Shown piece after piece: positions 42,230 through 51,637 of a stretch of DNA of 64,000 nt. Source of the stretch: Castellaniella sp. S9 (GTDB taxonomy: Bacteria; Pseudomonadota; Gammaproteobacteria; Burkholderiales; Burkholderiaceae_B). The position numbers were made by a program, and so were the translations under genes. The notes beneath the pieces are model-generated. The model searched no databases, had not been told where the DNA came from, and saw only the letters and a list, made by a program, of their open reading frames with translations. The stretch covers positions 1-64,000 of the forward strand of contig NZ_JAPFGD010000002.1 of the NCBI RefSeq assembly GCF_027257175.1. Direction: 5' to 3'. Numbering within the stretch: the stretch's first letter is position 1; each line of letters begins with the position of its first letter.

Positions 42230-43303
42230 ATGCCGAATCGCCCGCCGTCCAATCATGAGCCCGGCGACGTGGTCGGGGACCCGAGCCGGATGCAGGCTCT
42301 GGCCGATTGCCAGATCCTCGATACCGAACCCGAGGCGGCCTTCGACGGCATCGTCAAGCTGGCCGCCGCCGTGTGCGCCGCGCCGGTTGCGCTGCTCGTC
42401 TTCGTCGATCACGAGCGGCAGTGGTTCAAGGCGGAAACCGGCCTGGGCGTGCGCGAGGCGCCGCTCGATGCGTCGGCCCATCGGCACGCCCTCCTGGAGG
42501 CCGACCTGCTGATGATCGACGATACGCGAAACGATCCGCGCATCTCGGCCAACCCCCTGCTGCGGCTCGCCGGCCGCAGCCTGCGTTCCTATGCCGGCGC
42601 CCTGCTCAAGTCAGGCCCCTACCCGCTGGGCATGCTGTGCGTGCTGGACGAGCGTCCTCGCGCCCTCGGAGCGGGCCCGCTCGAGGCCTTGGCGCTGATG
42701 CGTGACCAGGTCGCGCACCTGCTGGAGCTGCGCCGCAGCCACTTGGCCCAGCACCGCATCGTGCGGGCGCTCGACGAAGCGCGCAACGAGCTGCAGCGCC
42801 AAGTTCATCGGGATCCCTTGACCGGCCTGCTGAATCGCCGCGCACTCGAGAGCCGCCTCCAGCTGGCGCTGGAATCCATGCCGGCCGAGGCGCCGTGCGG
42901 CGCGGTGCTGATGCTCGACCTGAACGAATTCAAGCAGGTCAACGACACCTACGGGCATCTGTGCGGCGACCGGGTGCTCAAGCGGGTGGCCGAACTGTTG
43001 CGCGAGGCGACGCGGGCGAGGGACGTGATCGGGCGCTGGGGCGGCGACGAGTTCCTGCTGTTGCTGCCTTCCACGGACCTGCAGCAGGCCCTGGACGTTG
43101 CCGAGCGGATATCCTACGCGCTGGCGCGCGACTTTTCGGTGGGCCATGCCGGCGGCCGCATCTCCGCCAGCATCGGCATCGTACCGATGACGGGGTTCCA
43201 GTCGGTTGCGGGCCTCGTCCATACCGTCGATACGGCGATGTACGAGGCCAAGCGCTCGGGAGGCGGCGGGCCCCGGATCAAACTCACCGTCCGACCCGCC
43301 TGA
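42230..43303 (+). CDS. GAF-domain diguanylate cyclase
   Basis: The 357-residue protein has a GAF domain (residues 25-165, RMQALADCQILDTEPEAAFDG typical of short cytoplasmic GAF-GGDEF proteins), a linker helix and a GGDEF domain (DPLTGLLNRRALE, LDLNEFKQVNDTYGH, GGDEF at 271-275). The inhibitory-site RxxD is present at 262-265. The active site is intact, so it should make cyclic di-GMP. A c-di-GMP-binding YajQ-type protein is encoded at 59435-59917. Confidence 0.9.
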   Translation: MPNRPPSNHEPGDVVGDPSRMQALADCQILDTEPEAAFDGIVKLAAAVCAAPVALLVFVDHERQWFKAETGLGVREAPLDASAHRHALLEADLLMIDDTRNDPRISANPLLRLAGRSLRSYAGALLKSGPYPLGMLCVLDERPRALGAGPLEALALMRDQVAHLLELRRSHLAQHRIVRALDEARNELQRQVHRDPLTGLLNRRALESRLQLALESMPAEAPCGAVLMLDLNEFKQVNDTYGHLCGDRVLKRVAELLREATRARDVIGRWGGDEFLLLLPSTDLQQALDVAERISYALARDFSVGHAGGRISASIGIVPMTGFQSVAGLVHTVDTAMYEAKRSGGGGPRIKLTVRPA

Positions 43304-43314
43304 CGGGTCCGGGC

Positions 43315-43329
43315 GCACCGTCCTGGTGC
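43315..43329. promoter_or_regulatory. NtrC-like binding site
   Basis: GCACC-GTCCT-GGTGC is a perfect match to the NtrC half-site pair GCACC-N5-GGTGC. A further GCGCACC follows at 43331. It lies about 145 bases upstream of the sigma-54 promoter, the usual distance for an enhancer. Confidence 0.5.
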
Positions 43330-43459
43330 GGCGCACCATCCGAAGGCGCCCGCCGGCCCGGCCGCCGCGGCCCCTTGCCGGCCTCTTTCCTGCCGATTTG
43401 TCCCTCAGGGCCTGGAGGAACCGGGCTCGCGCGGCCGGCGCCCGGCCGGCCCGGAAATC

Positions 43460-43476
43460 TGGCACGCCAATTGCTT
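43460..43476 (+). promoter_or_regulatory. Sigma-54 promoter of the nir operon
   Basis: TGGCACGCCAATTGCTT matches the consensus TGGCACG-N4-TTGCW exactly, with ten bases between the GG and GC dinucleotides. Transcription should begin near 43486, about 58 bases before the nirC ATG. Confidence 0.75.
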
Positions 43477-43543
43477 TAAGCCTTCATGAAGGGCCGGGCG
43501 GTCGTGGCGCGGCCGGATTCCATGTTCGAGGGAGAGCACCATC

Positions 43544-44368
43544 ATGTATCACGAGACCATCCGCGGATTCGTCGCCGCAGGGGACCGCAAGCTCGCGCAG
43601 GTGCGCGAGGCGCCGCAGCGCTTCTTCATCGCCAGCATGCTGGCCGGCGCCTATATCGGCGTGGCCATCCTGCTGATTTTCACGCTGGGGGCGCAGGCCC
43701 CGGCCGAGTTCCGCAAGCTGGTGATGGGCGGTGCCTTCGGGCTGGCCCTGATCCTGGTCGTGATCGCCGGCGCCGAGCTGTTCACCGGGCACACCATGAT
43801 CATGGCCCTGCGGCGCTACACAGGGCGCGGAACCTGGGGCGAAGCGGCGCAGACCCTGGTCCTGAGCTGGACCGGCAATCTGTGCGGCGCGGCGGTACTG
43901 GTGGGCTTGTTCGTGATGGCGGGCGGCGGCGGGCTGCTGGACGATCCGCGGGGCCTGGTGATGGCCGCGGCCGCCCAGAAGATGAACACCGGCGCCGCCA
44001 GTCTCTTTGCCCGCGCCGTGCTGTGCAACTGGCTGGTGTGCCTGGCGCTGTGGATGTCGGCGCGCGTGTCGTCGGACAGCGCCCGCTGCATCGTCATCTC
44101 ATGGTGCCTGCTGGCCTTCATCGCCTGCGGCTTCGAGCACTGCGTGGCCAACATGACGCTGTTGCTGCTGGCGCTGGCGGGCAATCATCCGGAGACGGTC
44201 GGCTGGGCCGGTCTGGCCTGGAACCTGGGTTGGGTGACTCTGGGCAATATCGTGGGCGGCGCGGTGTTCGTGGGCGGCGCCTATTGGGCGGCCAGTCCGG
44301 CCGCGCGGGCGGTCGAGGCGTCCCTGCCCGAAGGCGCCGCCGCGGCCTCGGCCGCGCCCCGGTCTTGA
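43544..44368 (+). CDS. nirC: Formate/nitrite transporter NirC
   Basis: The 274-residue protein has six hydrophobic segments and the FNT family pattern: FFIASMLAGAYIGVAILLIF, GAELFTGHTMIMAL, LVLSWTGNLCGAAVL, FARAVLCNWLVCLALWM and GFEHCVANMTLL. It carries nitrite across the inner membrane. It is the first gene of the nitrite assimilation operon and its stop overlaps the nirB region by one base. Confidence 0.9.
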   Translation: MYHETIRGFVAAGDRKLAQVREAPQRFFIASMLAGAYIGVAILLIFTLGAQAPAEFRKLVMGGAFGLALILVVIAGAELFTGHTMIMALRRYTGRGTWGEAAQTLVLSWTGNLCGAAVLVGLFVMAGGGGLLDDPRGLVMAAAAQKMNTGAASLFARAVLCNWLVCLALWMSARVSSDSARCIVISWCLLAFIACGFEHCVANMTLLLLALAGNHPETVGWAGLAWNLGWVTLGNIVGGAVFVGGAYWAASPAARAVEASLPEGAAAASAAPRS

Positions 44369-44385
44369 TGACGGAGGCGATGCGC

Positions 44386-46956
44386 ATGAAACCGGACGAG
44401 TTGCCCCCCGACATCGCGCCACGGGCCTTGCGGCTGGTCGTGATCGGCCACGGCATGGTGGGCCAGCGCCTGCTCGAGGAATTGGCGAACCAGGGCGCGC
44501 CCCATGACATCACGGTGTTTTGCGGCGAACCCAGCCTGGCCTACGATCGGGTCCGGCTCAGCCAATGCTTCGAGGACGCGAGCGCCGCGGAACTGGCCCT
44601 CGCCGACGCGGATTTCTTTGACCGGCATGGCATCCGCGTGCTGCGCCATTGCGCGGCGGCCTGGATCGACCGGGCGAAACGCTGCGTCTTTACGGCCGAC
44701 GGGCAGGCCCATCCTTATGACCGGCTGGTCTTCGCGACAGGCTCCCTGCCGTTCATTCCGCCGATCGAGGGCAGCGACCAGCCGCACTGCCTGCCGTACC
44801 GCACGCTCGAGGACGTCGAGGCGATCCGGCAAAGCGCGGCGGGCAGCCGCAGTGGCGTGGTGATCGGCGGCGGCCTGCTCGGCCTGGAGGCGGCGCGGGC
44901 CTTGCACAAGCTCGGCCTGGATACGCACGTGGTCGAGTTTTCGCCCCAGCTCATGGCGATCCAGCTGGATGCGGCCGGCGGGCGCCTGCTGTGCGCCGAC
45001 ATCGAGGCTCTGGGTATCCACGTGCACACGTCGCGGATGACGGCGGCCATCGGCCGGGGGCTGCGCTCGCGCTACCGGCTGCGGTTCTCCGAGGGCGGCT
45101 TCCTCGAGACCGATATGGTGGTGTTCTCGGCCGGCATCCGGCCGGCGGACCGCCTGGCGCGCAATTGCGGGCTGGTGGTGGGCGAACGCGGCGGGGTGGT
45201 GATCAACGATCATTGCCAGAGTTCCGACCCGGACATCTATGCGATCGGCGAGGTCGCCAGCTGGCGGGGATCGACTTTCGGCCTGGTCGCGCCCGGCTAC
45301 GACATGGCACGGGCCTGCGCCGCGCACCTGTTGGGGCGCACGGAGCCGCGTTTCGTCGGCGGCAATCTCTCGACCAAGCTCAAGCTGCTGGGCGTGGAGG
45401 TCGGTTCGATTGGCGATGCGCACGGACGGACGGCCGACAGCGTGAGCTGCGTGTTCGAGGACGCCTTGTCGGGGGTGTACCGCAAGCTGGTCGTCGATCG
45501 TGCGGGCAAGCGCCTGCTGGGCGCGGTCCTGGTCGGCGATACGTCGGCCTTCCCCATGCTGGACCAGTATTTCAGCAACCGGCTGGACCTGCCTCGCGAT
45601 CCCGCCGCCCTCATCGCCCCCGCCGCGGCGCAGGTGCCGGCGCTGGGCGTGGATACGCTGCCCGATGCGGCACAGATCTGCTCGTGCAACAACGTCAGCA
45701 AAGGCGCGCTGCGCGATGCCATCGCTGCGGGCTGCACAGGCCTGGGCGATCTCAAGGCCCGGACGCGGGCGGGCACGACGTGCGGAGGTTGCGCGCCGCT
45801 GGTCAAACAGGTCCTGGATGCCGAGCTTGTGCGCCTGGGCGTGGCCGTGGACGACAGCCTGTGCGAGCACTTCCCCTACAACCGCCAGGCGCTCTATCAC
45901 CTGGTACAGGTCAACGGCATCCGCGATTTCAAGACCCTGATCGAGCATCACGGCACTGGGCGCGGGTGTGACATCTGCAAGCCGACGGTCGCGTCCATCC
46001 TCGCCTCGTGCTGGAACGAGTACGTGCTGTCCCCGCGGCATGCGGCCTTGCAGGACAGCAACGACGCCTACCTCGCCAATCTGCAGAAGGACGGCACCTA
46101 TTCGGTGGTGCCGCGCATTCCCGGCGGCGAGATCACACCCGACAAGCTAATCGTGATCGGCGAGGTGGCCCGCAAGTACGATCTGTACACCAAGATCACC
46201 GGTGGCCAGCGCATCGACCTGTTCGGCGCGCGCCTCGAGCAACTGCCCGCCATCTGGCAGGACCTGATCGATGCCGGGTTCGAGTCCGGCCATGCCTACG
46301 GCAAGGCCTTGCGCACCGCCAAGTCCTGCGTGGGCAGCACCTGGTGCCGCTATGGCGTGCAGGACTCCGTCGGCATGGCGATCCGGCTGGAGGAACGCTA
46401 TCGCGGCCTGCGCGCACCGCACAAGATCAAGATGGCGGTGTCCGGCTGCACCCGGGAATGCGCGGAGGCGCAGAGCAAGGACGTGGGCGTGATCGCGACC
46501 GAGAAGGGCTGGAACCTGTACGTGTGCGGCAATGGCGGCATGCGCCCGCGCCATGCCGAACTGCTGGCCAGCGACCTGGACGATGCCGGCCTGATCCGCG
46601 CGATCGACCGTTTCCTGATGTTCTACATCCGCACGGCGGCGCGCCTGCAGCGCACGGCCGCCTGGCGGGAAAGCCTCGAGGGCGGCCTGGATTACTTGAA
46701 GCAGGTCATCCTCGAGGACAGCCTGGGCATCGGCGATGAACTCGAGGCGCAGATGCGGGCGCAGGTCGACACCTATGAGTGCGAGTGGGCGCGCACGCTC
46801 AAGGATCCGCAGGCGCTGCGTCGCTTCCGGCCGGTGATCAACGACAGCCGTCCCGACGAGCACGTCATCCACGTGCGCGAGCGCCATCAACCGCGGCCCG
46901 CCACGACGGCGGAGCGGGCCGCGGCGCTCGAAGGCGCCGATGCCGGTCAATCCTGA
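44386..46956 (+). CDS. nirB: Nitrite reductase (NADH) large subunit NirB
   Basis: The start at 44386 is eight bases after GGAGG; two nearby upstream ATGs are less well placed. The 856-residue protein has an N-terminal FAD/NAD domain (VVIGHGMVGQRLLEEL, VVIGGGLLGLEAARAL), a BFD-like [2Fe-2S] domain with C432, C434, C466 and C469, and a sirohaem/[4Fe-4S] domain with C648, C654, C688 and C692 (KSCVGSTWC and SGCTREC). It reduces nitrite to ammonium in the cytoplasm with NirD. Sirohaem is made by the genes that follow. Confidence 0.95.
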   Translation: MKPDELPPDIAPRALRLVVIGHGMVGQRLLEELANQGAPHDITVFCGEPSLAYDRVRLSQCFEDASAAELALADADFFDRHGIRVLRHCAAAWIDRAKRCVFTADGQAHPYDRLVFATGSLPFIPPIEGSDQPHCLPYRTLEDVEAIRQSAAGSRSGVVIGGGLLGLEAARALHKLGLDTHVVEFSPQLMAIQLDAAGGRLLCADIEALGIHVHTSRMTAAIGRGLRSRYRLRFSEGGFLETDMVVFSAGIRPADRLARNCGLVVGERGGVVINDHCQSSDPDIYAIGEVASWRGSTFGLVAPGYDMARACAAHLLGRTEPRFVGGNLSTKLKLLGVEVGSIGDAHGRTADSVSCVFEDALSGVYRKLVVDRAGKRLLGAVLVGDTSAFPMLDQYFSNRLDLPRDPAALIAPAAAQVPALGVDTLPDAAQICSCNNVSKGALRDAIAAGCTGLGDLKARTRAGTTCGGCAPLVKQVLDAELVRLGVAVDDSLCEHFPYNRQALYHLVQVNGIRDFKTLIEHHGTGRGCDICKPTVASILASCWNEYVLSPRHAALQDSNDAYLANLQKDGTYSVVPRIPGGEITPDKLIVIGEVARKYDLYTKITGGQRIDLFGARLEQLPAIWQDLIDAGFESGHAYGKALRTAKSCVGSTWCRYGVQDSVGMAIRLEERYRGLRAPHKIKMAVSGCTRECAEAQSKDVGVIATEKGWNLYVCGNGGMRPRHAELLASDLDDAGLIRAIDRFLMFYIRTAARLQRTAAWRESLEGGLDYLKQVILEDSLGIGDELEAQMRAQVDTYECEWARTLKDPQALRRFRPVINDSRPDEHVIHVRERHQPRPATTAERAAALEGADAGQS

Positions 46957-46966
46957 GGAGAACGCC

Positions 46967-47407
46967 ATGTCCCGTTTGATTCGCACTCGCTCGGCTCCAG
47001 CCGCGCAAGACACGCCCGCGGTCCCTGGCGCGCCGGGCGCAGCCGCCTGGCCGGCGGTCTGCCATGCCGATGACCTGATCCCGGACGGCGGCGTCGCAGT
47101 GCGCGCCCATGGGGTGCAGATTGCGATCTTCCTGACCGACGAAGGCCTGTTCGCCCTGGACAATCTGGATCCCTTCAGCGGAGCGGCCATCCTCGCGCGC
47201 GGCATCGTGGGCGAACTGCGGGGATGCCTGGTGGTGGCGTCCCCCATGTACAAGCAGCATTTCCGCCTGGACACCGGACAATGCCTGGAGGATGCCTCGG
47301 TCTCGGTGCGTTGCTGGCCGCTGTGCAGGGACGAGGCCGGCATGATCTGCGTCGGCCCGCCGCAAGCACCGGAACGCCGCAAGGGGTGCGATCATGCCGC
47401 TGCATGA
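46967..47407 (+). CDS. nirD: Nitrite reductase small subunit NirD
   Basis: GAGGAG precedes the ATG at 46967. The 146-residue protein has the NirD Rieske-like fold: VAVRAHGVQIAIFLTDEGLFALDNLDPFSGAAILARGIV, VVASPMYKQHFRLDTGQCLED and the C-terminal VRCWPLCRD. As usual for NirD the Cys/His iron ligands of true Rieske proteins are absent. It is 30 residues longer than typical at its N-terminus. It overlaps the cobA-type gene by 14 bases. Confidence 0.9.
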   Translation: MSRLIRTRSAPAAQDTPAVPGAPGAAAWPAVCHADDLIPDGGVAVRAHGVQIAIFLTDEGLFALDNLDPFSGAAILARGIVGELRGCLVVASPMYKQHFRLDTGQCLEDASVSVRCWPLCRDEAGMICVGPPQAPERRKGCDHAAA

Positions 47408-48206
47408 GCCGGGCGCCCGGCCGGCGCGCGCCCCGGGCCGGGTCTGCCTGGTCGGGGCGGGTCCAGGCGATCCGGACCTGATCACGGTCGCGGGCCTCAA
47501 GCGCCTGCGGGTGGCCGACGTCGTGGTCCACGACCGCCTGGGCGCGCCCGCGCTGCTGGGCGAATGCCGGGCCGATGCGCTGAGGATCGACGTCGGCAAG
47601 CAGGCCGGCCGGCATCCCGTGTCCCAGGGCGACATCAATGCCTTGCTCGTCCGCCATGCCGCGGCCGGTCGCGAAGTGGTCCGGCTCAAGGGCGGGGACC
47701 CTTTCATTTTCGGGCGCGGGGGCGAGGAAATGATCGCCTTGCGCCAGGCCGGCATCCCGGTCGAGGTGGTGCCCGGCATCACCGCCGCCAGTGCCTGCGC
47801 GGCCGCCACCGGCATCGCCCTGACGCATCGCGGCCTGGCCTCGGAGGTGTCACTGGTCGCGGCGCATCAGCGCGCGGGCGCTGCGGGCTGCGACTGGGCC
47901 TCGCTGGCTGCGCGGCGCGACCGGACCCTGGTGTTCTACATGGGCCTGTCGCAGGCGGCGGACATCGCGCAAGGCCTGCTGCGGCACGGCCGGCCCGGCG
48001 GCACCCCGGTCGTGCTGGTATCGGATGGCGCCACGCCGCGCCAGCGGGCGCTGCGCTGCACACTGGATTGCCTGGCGAGCACGGCGCGATACGGGGGCCT
48101 CGCCTCGCCGTGCCTGATCCTGGTGGGCGAGGTTGGGGCCATGGCCGACCCCCGCGCCGTGGTCCTGGCCGAGGCCGTCGAAGAGGTCGCGAAATGGGCA
48201 GCCTGA
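47394..48206 (+). CDS. cobA: Uroporphyrinogen-III C-methyltransferase (SUMT)
   Basis: The 270-residue protein has the SUMT motifs in order: VCLVGAGPGDPDLITVAGL, VVVHDRLG, VRLKGGDPFIFGRGGEE near residue 100, and VEVVPGITAASACAAATGIALTHRG. It makes precorrin-2 from uroporphyrinogen III using two S-adenosylmethionines, the first step to sirohaem. It overlaps both neighbouring genes in the nir operon. Confidence 0.9.
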   Translation: MPLHEPGARPARAPGRVCLVGAGPGDPDLITVAGLKRLRVADVVVHDRLGAPALLGECRADALRIDVGKQAGRHPVSQGDINALLVRHAAAGREVVRLKGGDPFIFGRGGEEMIALRQAGIPVEVVPGITAASACAAATGIALTHRGLASEVSLVAAHQRAGAAGCDWASLAARRDRTLVFYMGLSQAADIAQGLLRHGRPGGTPVVLVSDGATPRQRALRCTLDCLASTARYGGLASPCLILVGEVGAMADPRAVVLAEAVEEVAKWAA

Positions 48207-49207
48207 ATCGCCTGTATCCGGTTTTTGCCGACCTGGACGGCCGGGTCGTGCGGATTGTCGGCGGCGGCACCGTGGCCGAGCGCAAGGTGCGCATGCTGCT
48301 GGACAGCGGCGCGCGGGTGCGCGTGGGGGCGCCCGACCTGACGCCTGCCTTGCGGACCTGGGCCCGGGCGGGACGCCTGATCCACGATCCGGGACTGTTC
48401 GACGAGGCTTGGCTCGACGGGGCCTGGCTGGTGATCGCCGCGACCGGCGATGCGGCGGTCAACGCGCAGGTCAAGGCGCTGGCGGACCGGCGGCGCATCT
48501 TTGCCAACGTGGTGGACGACCCGGCGCATTCGTCCTTCCAGGTGCCCGCGGTGGTCGATCGTTCGCCCATTCTGGTGGCGATCTCGTCGGGCGGCGCGGC
48601 GCCGGTGCTGGCGCGGCGGCTGCGCGAGCGCCTCGAGGCGCTGTTCGACCATGCCCTGGGCGACCTGGGGCGCCTGGCGCACCGCTATCGGTCGGCGATC
48701 CGCGAGGCGCACCCGGCCCCGGGGCCGCGCCGTGAATTCTATGACTGGCTGTTCGACGGTCCGGTGCTGGCTTACTTGCGCGAGGGTGATGGTGCGCGGG
48801 CGGAACATGCGCTGCGCGAGGGGCTGCGCGCTCCGCGGATCCCCCCGGGCCGTGTGTTCACCCTGATCGACGTCGGCCATTCCGACCCGGCCGGCCTGAC
48901 GCTGGGCGGTCTGCGGGCCTTGAACGAAGCGGACCTCGTGGTGCACGCTGCGAGCCTTGGCGAGGACCTGCTGGGACTGGCCCGCCGCGATGCGGACCGT
49001 CATCGGCTGGCGGGCGCGGCCCTGCGGGATGCCGCGTCGCTGGCCGAGGCCCTGGACCGCCTGGACGGGCGCCACCGGCGCATTGCGGTGCTGGCGGCCG
49101 GGCCGGTCCTGGCGGCGGGCGGATTGGCCGCCGCGGCGCGGCGCCTGGGCGAGGGGGATACCGTGTGCCGGGTGATTCCCCAGGTTGCTTCAAGCTTTCA
49201 CGGTTGA
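48194..49207 (+). CDS. CysG-type precorrin-2 dehydrogenase/ferrochelatase with degenerate methyltransferase tail
   Basis: The 337-residue protein starts like CysG (RLYPVFADLDGRVVRIVGGG with the NAD-binding GGG, ANVVDDPAHSSFQVPAVVDRSPILVAISSGGAAPVLARRLRERLE). After residue 215 a shortened, SUMT-like region follows (VFTLIDVGHSDPAGLTLGGLRALNEADLVV) in which the VGAGPGDP, KGGDPFIFGRG and PGITAA motifs are lost. The dehydrogenase/chelatase half should work; the tail is a relic or structural. The intact SUMT gene upstream supplies the missing activity. Confidence 0.85.
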   Translation: MGSLNRLYPVFADLDGRVVRIVGGGTVAERKVRMLLDSGARVRVGAPDLTPALRTWARAGRLIHDPGLFDEAWLDGAWLVIAATGDAAVNAQVKALADRRRIFANVVDDPAHSSFQVPAVVDRSPILVAISSGGAAPVLARRLRERLEALFDHALGDLGRLAHRYRSAIREAHPAPGPRREFYDWLFDGPVLAYLREGDGARAEHALREGLRAPRIPPGRVFTLIDVGHSDPAGLTLGGLRALNEADLVVHAASLGEDLLGLARRDADRHRLAGAALRDAASLAEALDRLDGRHRRIAVLAAGPVLAAGGLAAAARRLGEGDTVCRVIPQVASSFHG

Positions 49208-49315
49208 ACCCTTTCCGTTTCGCGCCGATGCTACACTCGGTCCGTCCGACACGGACGACGACGCGGGTGGGATCCGTGCCGCCCGCGCCTACCAACAGAA
49301 TCAGAGGGGGCTTTC

Positions 49316-49537
49316 ATGCTTTACATCTATCAGATTCTCGCCGCCATTCTCATTGGCACCTCGATCGGCGCCCTCATGAGCCGGCGCAACAACGTCCTGT
49401 TGATCGGTTCCCTCGTCGGGATCGTCCTGGGCGCCGTGGCCATGTTCTTTCCCTCGTGGCCGCCACTGGCCATCGGCGCGGCGGTGTTCCTCGCGACACA
49501 ATTCATGCAGCGCGACACCAATGCCGGCATGTCCTGA
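49316..49537 (+). CDS. Small two-to-three-helix membrane protein, unknown function
   Basis: The 73-residue protein is mostly hydrophobic: YQILAAILIGTSIGALMSRR, then LLIGSLVGIVLGAVAMFF and WPPLAIGAAVFLATQFM. I do not recognise the family. It lies after the nir operon in the same orientation, 108 bases on, and convergent to the OPT gene. GGGGG precedes the ATG at 49316. Confidence 0.55.
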   Translation: MLYIYQILAAILIGTSIGALMSRRNNVLLIGSLVGIVLGAVAMFFPSWPPLAIGAAVFLATQFMQRDTNAGMS

Positions 49538-49563
49538 GGGGCCGGGGCGGGGGGCCGGGGCCG

Positions 49564-51582
49564 CTAAGGCCGCCGCAGCGCCCGTCGGATGAATACGACG
49601 CACATGGCGGCGAACGCCGCCGGTCCGATGAATTCCGCCAGGCCGCCGAATCCCGCCAGGGCCAGCGGCGCGGCGCTGCCTCCCGCGCTGACCGACACGA
49701 CGATGATCATCGCCAGCACGACCCCGACCAGGCTTTCGCCGACGATCAGGCCCGAGGCGAACAGGGTCGCGCGGCGGTCGGCGTGCTCCAGGGCCACGGC
49801 GGGATCCGTGCCTGCGGCGATGGCATCCGTCGCGGTCCGCCGGCCTACGAACCACGCGATCAGCGCGCCCACGAACAGGGCGGTGACGATGGACGGCGGC
49901 AGGTACAGTCCCATGGCGACGGCCAGCGGGGGCACGCGCAGCCTGCGGGTCGTGCGCAGGAGCACCGCGTCGATCACGATGATCACAATGCCGCCGCCCA
50001 CGCCGATCAGGATGGTGGACCAATCCAGCGTATGCGAGAACAGGCCGTCGGCGATGGTGATCATCAAGGCGGCCTGCGGCGCGGCGAGCGCCTGCGTGGG
50101 GTCCATGTCGGCGCGCGGCAGGGCACCGATGAAGCCGTAGGCCCGATAGAGGATCTCGAGCACCGGCGGAATGGCCAGGGCGCCGATGACGCAGCCGATG
50201 ATCAGGGCCGCCTGCTGTTTCCACGGCGTGGCGTGCACCAGCCAGCCGGTTTTCAGATCCTGGAGGTTGTCGTTGGAAATCGCCGCGATGGCGACGACCA
50301 CCGACGAGCAGAACAGCGCAAGCGCCGTGTAGAAACGCGCGTTCCCGGCGTCGTCCAACAGGCCTTGCGCCTGTCCGGCGCCGATCAGCACCAGCGAGAT
50401 CGCCAGGATGGAAATCACCGCGATGCCCGATATGGGACTGGCGGATGATCCGATCAGGCCAGCCATGTAGCCGCAGGCCGCGGCGACCAGAAAGCCCAGC
50501 AGGAAGGACATGAATACGCCGATCGCCACTAGCGTCCAGGCCGTGGCGCCCGGCAGGCCCGCGTCGGCGATGAACGAGTGGAACGTGGCGGCCAGCAGCG
50601 CCAGCATCAGCACGGTCGTGACCAGCAGGGTGCGCGGCGAGAGGTCGGTATCGGTCCGCGCCTGGCCTGCGGGCCCGCCGCCGCCCCTGAGCACGGACAG
50701 TGAAATGCGCATGCCTTCGATCATGGGCTTGATCAGCGTGATCAATGTCCAGAGGGCCGCAATGGCGATCATGCCGGCGCCGATGAGCCGGACCTGCGAC
50801 ACCCAGATCTGTGTCGCGTGGCCAGCGATGTCCGCGCCCGCCGGCGCGGGGTGCAAGGCGGTCAGCCAGGGCACCGCGATCCCCCAGGAGAGAAAGACGC
50901 CGAGCAGCATCGCGATGCCGCTGCGGATGCCCACCAGGTAGCCGGCGCCGACCAGGGCAAAGGAAAAGCCCAGGGGCAGCTGAAAGATCGCGCGCCCCGC
51001 GGTGACCCAGTAGGACACCCCGTCGGATGCGATCCTGAATCCGTTCGCCAGCAGGCTGAAGCCCCCGGCCACGGCGCCGCCCAGCAGGATCTCGCGCAGG
51101 CCATGGCCGCCGCGCGCCCGCCCGCCGGGTTCGTCCTCGGCGTGCCCGGCACGCAGGATCTCGGCCGCCGCCACGCCTTCCGGGTAGGGCAGGTCGCTCT
51201 TGACGACCAGCGCGTGCCGCAGCGGCACGGTGAAGACGACGCCGAGGATCCCGCCGCAGGCGCATATCAGCATGGATTCCAGCATGGGAAACCCCTGCCA
51301 GTAGCCCATCATCAGCAGCGCCGGCAGCACGAAGATGATCGCCGACAGGGTGCCCGCCGCGGACGCCTGGGTCTGGACGATGTTGTTCTCGAGGATGTTG
51401 GAGCCCTTGAAGGCGCGCAGCAGCGCCATGGAAATGACGGCGGCGGGAATGGAGGACGCGAAGGTCAGGCCGACCTTGAGGCCCAGATACACGTTCGAGG
51501 CGGTGAAGGCCAGCGTGATGAGCGCCCCGAGAATGGTACCTCTGATGGTCAGTTCTTTGAGTGTTGCCGTGTGGTCGGACAT
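49564..51582 (-). CDS. OPT-family oligopeptide/metal-complex transporter
   Basis: The 672-residue membrane protein has about 14-16 helices and OPT features: LTIRGTILGALITLAFTASNVYLGLKVGLTFASSIPAAVISM at the N-terminus, YPEGVAAAEILRAGH near residue 145 and NLQDLKTGWLVHATPWKQQ near 450. Bacterial members take up peptides or metal-chelate complexes. The ATG at 51582 begins MSDHTATLKELTIRG, the usual start of the family. Confidence 0.9.
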   Translation of the reverse strand: MSDHTATLKELTIRGTILGALITLAFTASNVYLGLKVGLTFASSIPAAVISMALLRAFKGSNILENNIVQTQASAAGTLSAIIFVLPALLMMGYWQGFPMLESMLICACGGILGVVFTVPLRHALVVKSDLPYPEGVAAAEILRAGHAEDEPGGRARGGHGLREILLGGAVAGGFSLLANGFRIASDGVSYWVTAGRAIFQLPLGFSFALVGAGYLVGIRSGIAMLLGVFLSWGIAVPWLTALHPAPAGADIAGHATQIWVSQVRLIGAGMIAIAALWTLITLIKPMIEGMRISLSVLRGGGGPAGQARTDTDLSPRTLLVTTVLMLALLAATFHSFIADAGLPGATAWTLVAIGVFMSFLLGFLVAAACGYMAGLIGSSASPISGIAVISILAISLVLIGAGQAQGLLDDAGNARFYTALALFCSSVVVAIAAISNDNLQDLKTGWLVHATPWKQQAALIIGCVIGALAIPPVLEILYRAYGFIGALPRADMDPTQALAAPQAALMITIADGLFSHTLDWSTILIGVGGGIVIIVIDAVLLRTTRRLRVPPLAVAMGLYLPPSIVTALFVGALIAWFVGRRTATDAIAAGTDPAVALEHADRRATLFASGLIVGESLVGVVLAMIIVVSVSAGGSAAPLALAGFGGLAEFIGPAAFAAMCVVFIRRALRRP

Positions 51583-51637
51583 CGAGGTACCTGGAGGAAG
51601 TGGGCGGATGCGGAGGATTGTAATGAAGGGTGGGCGA

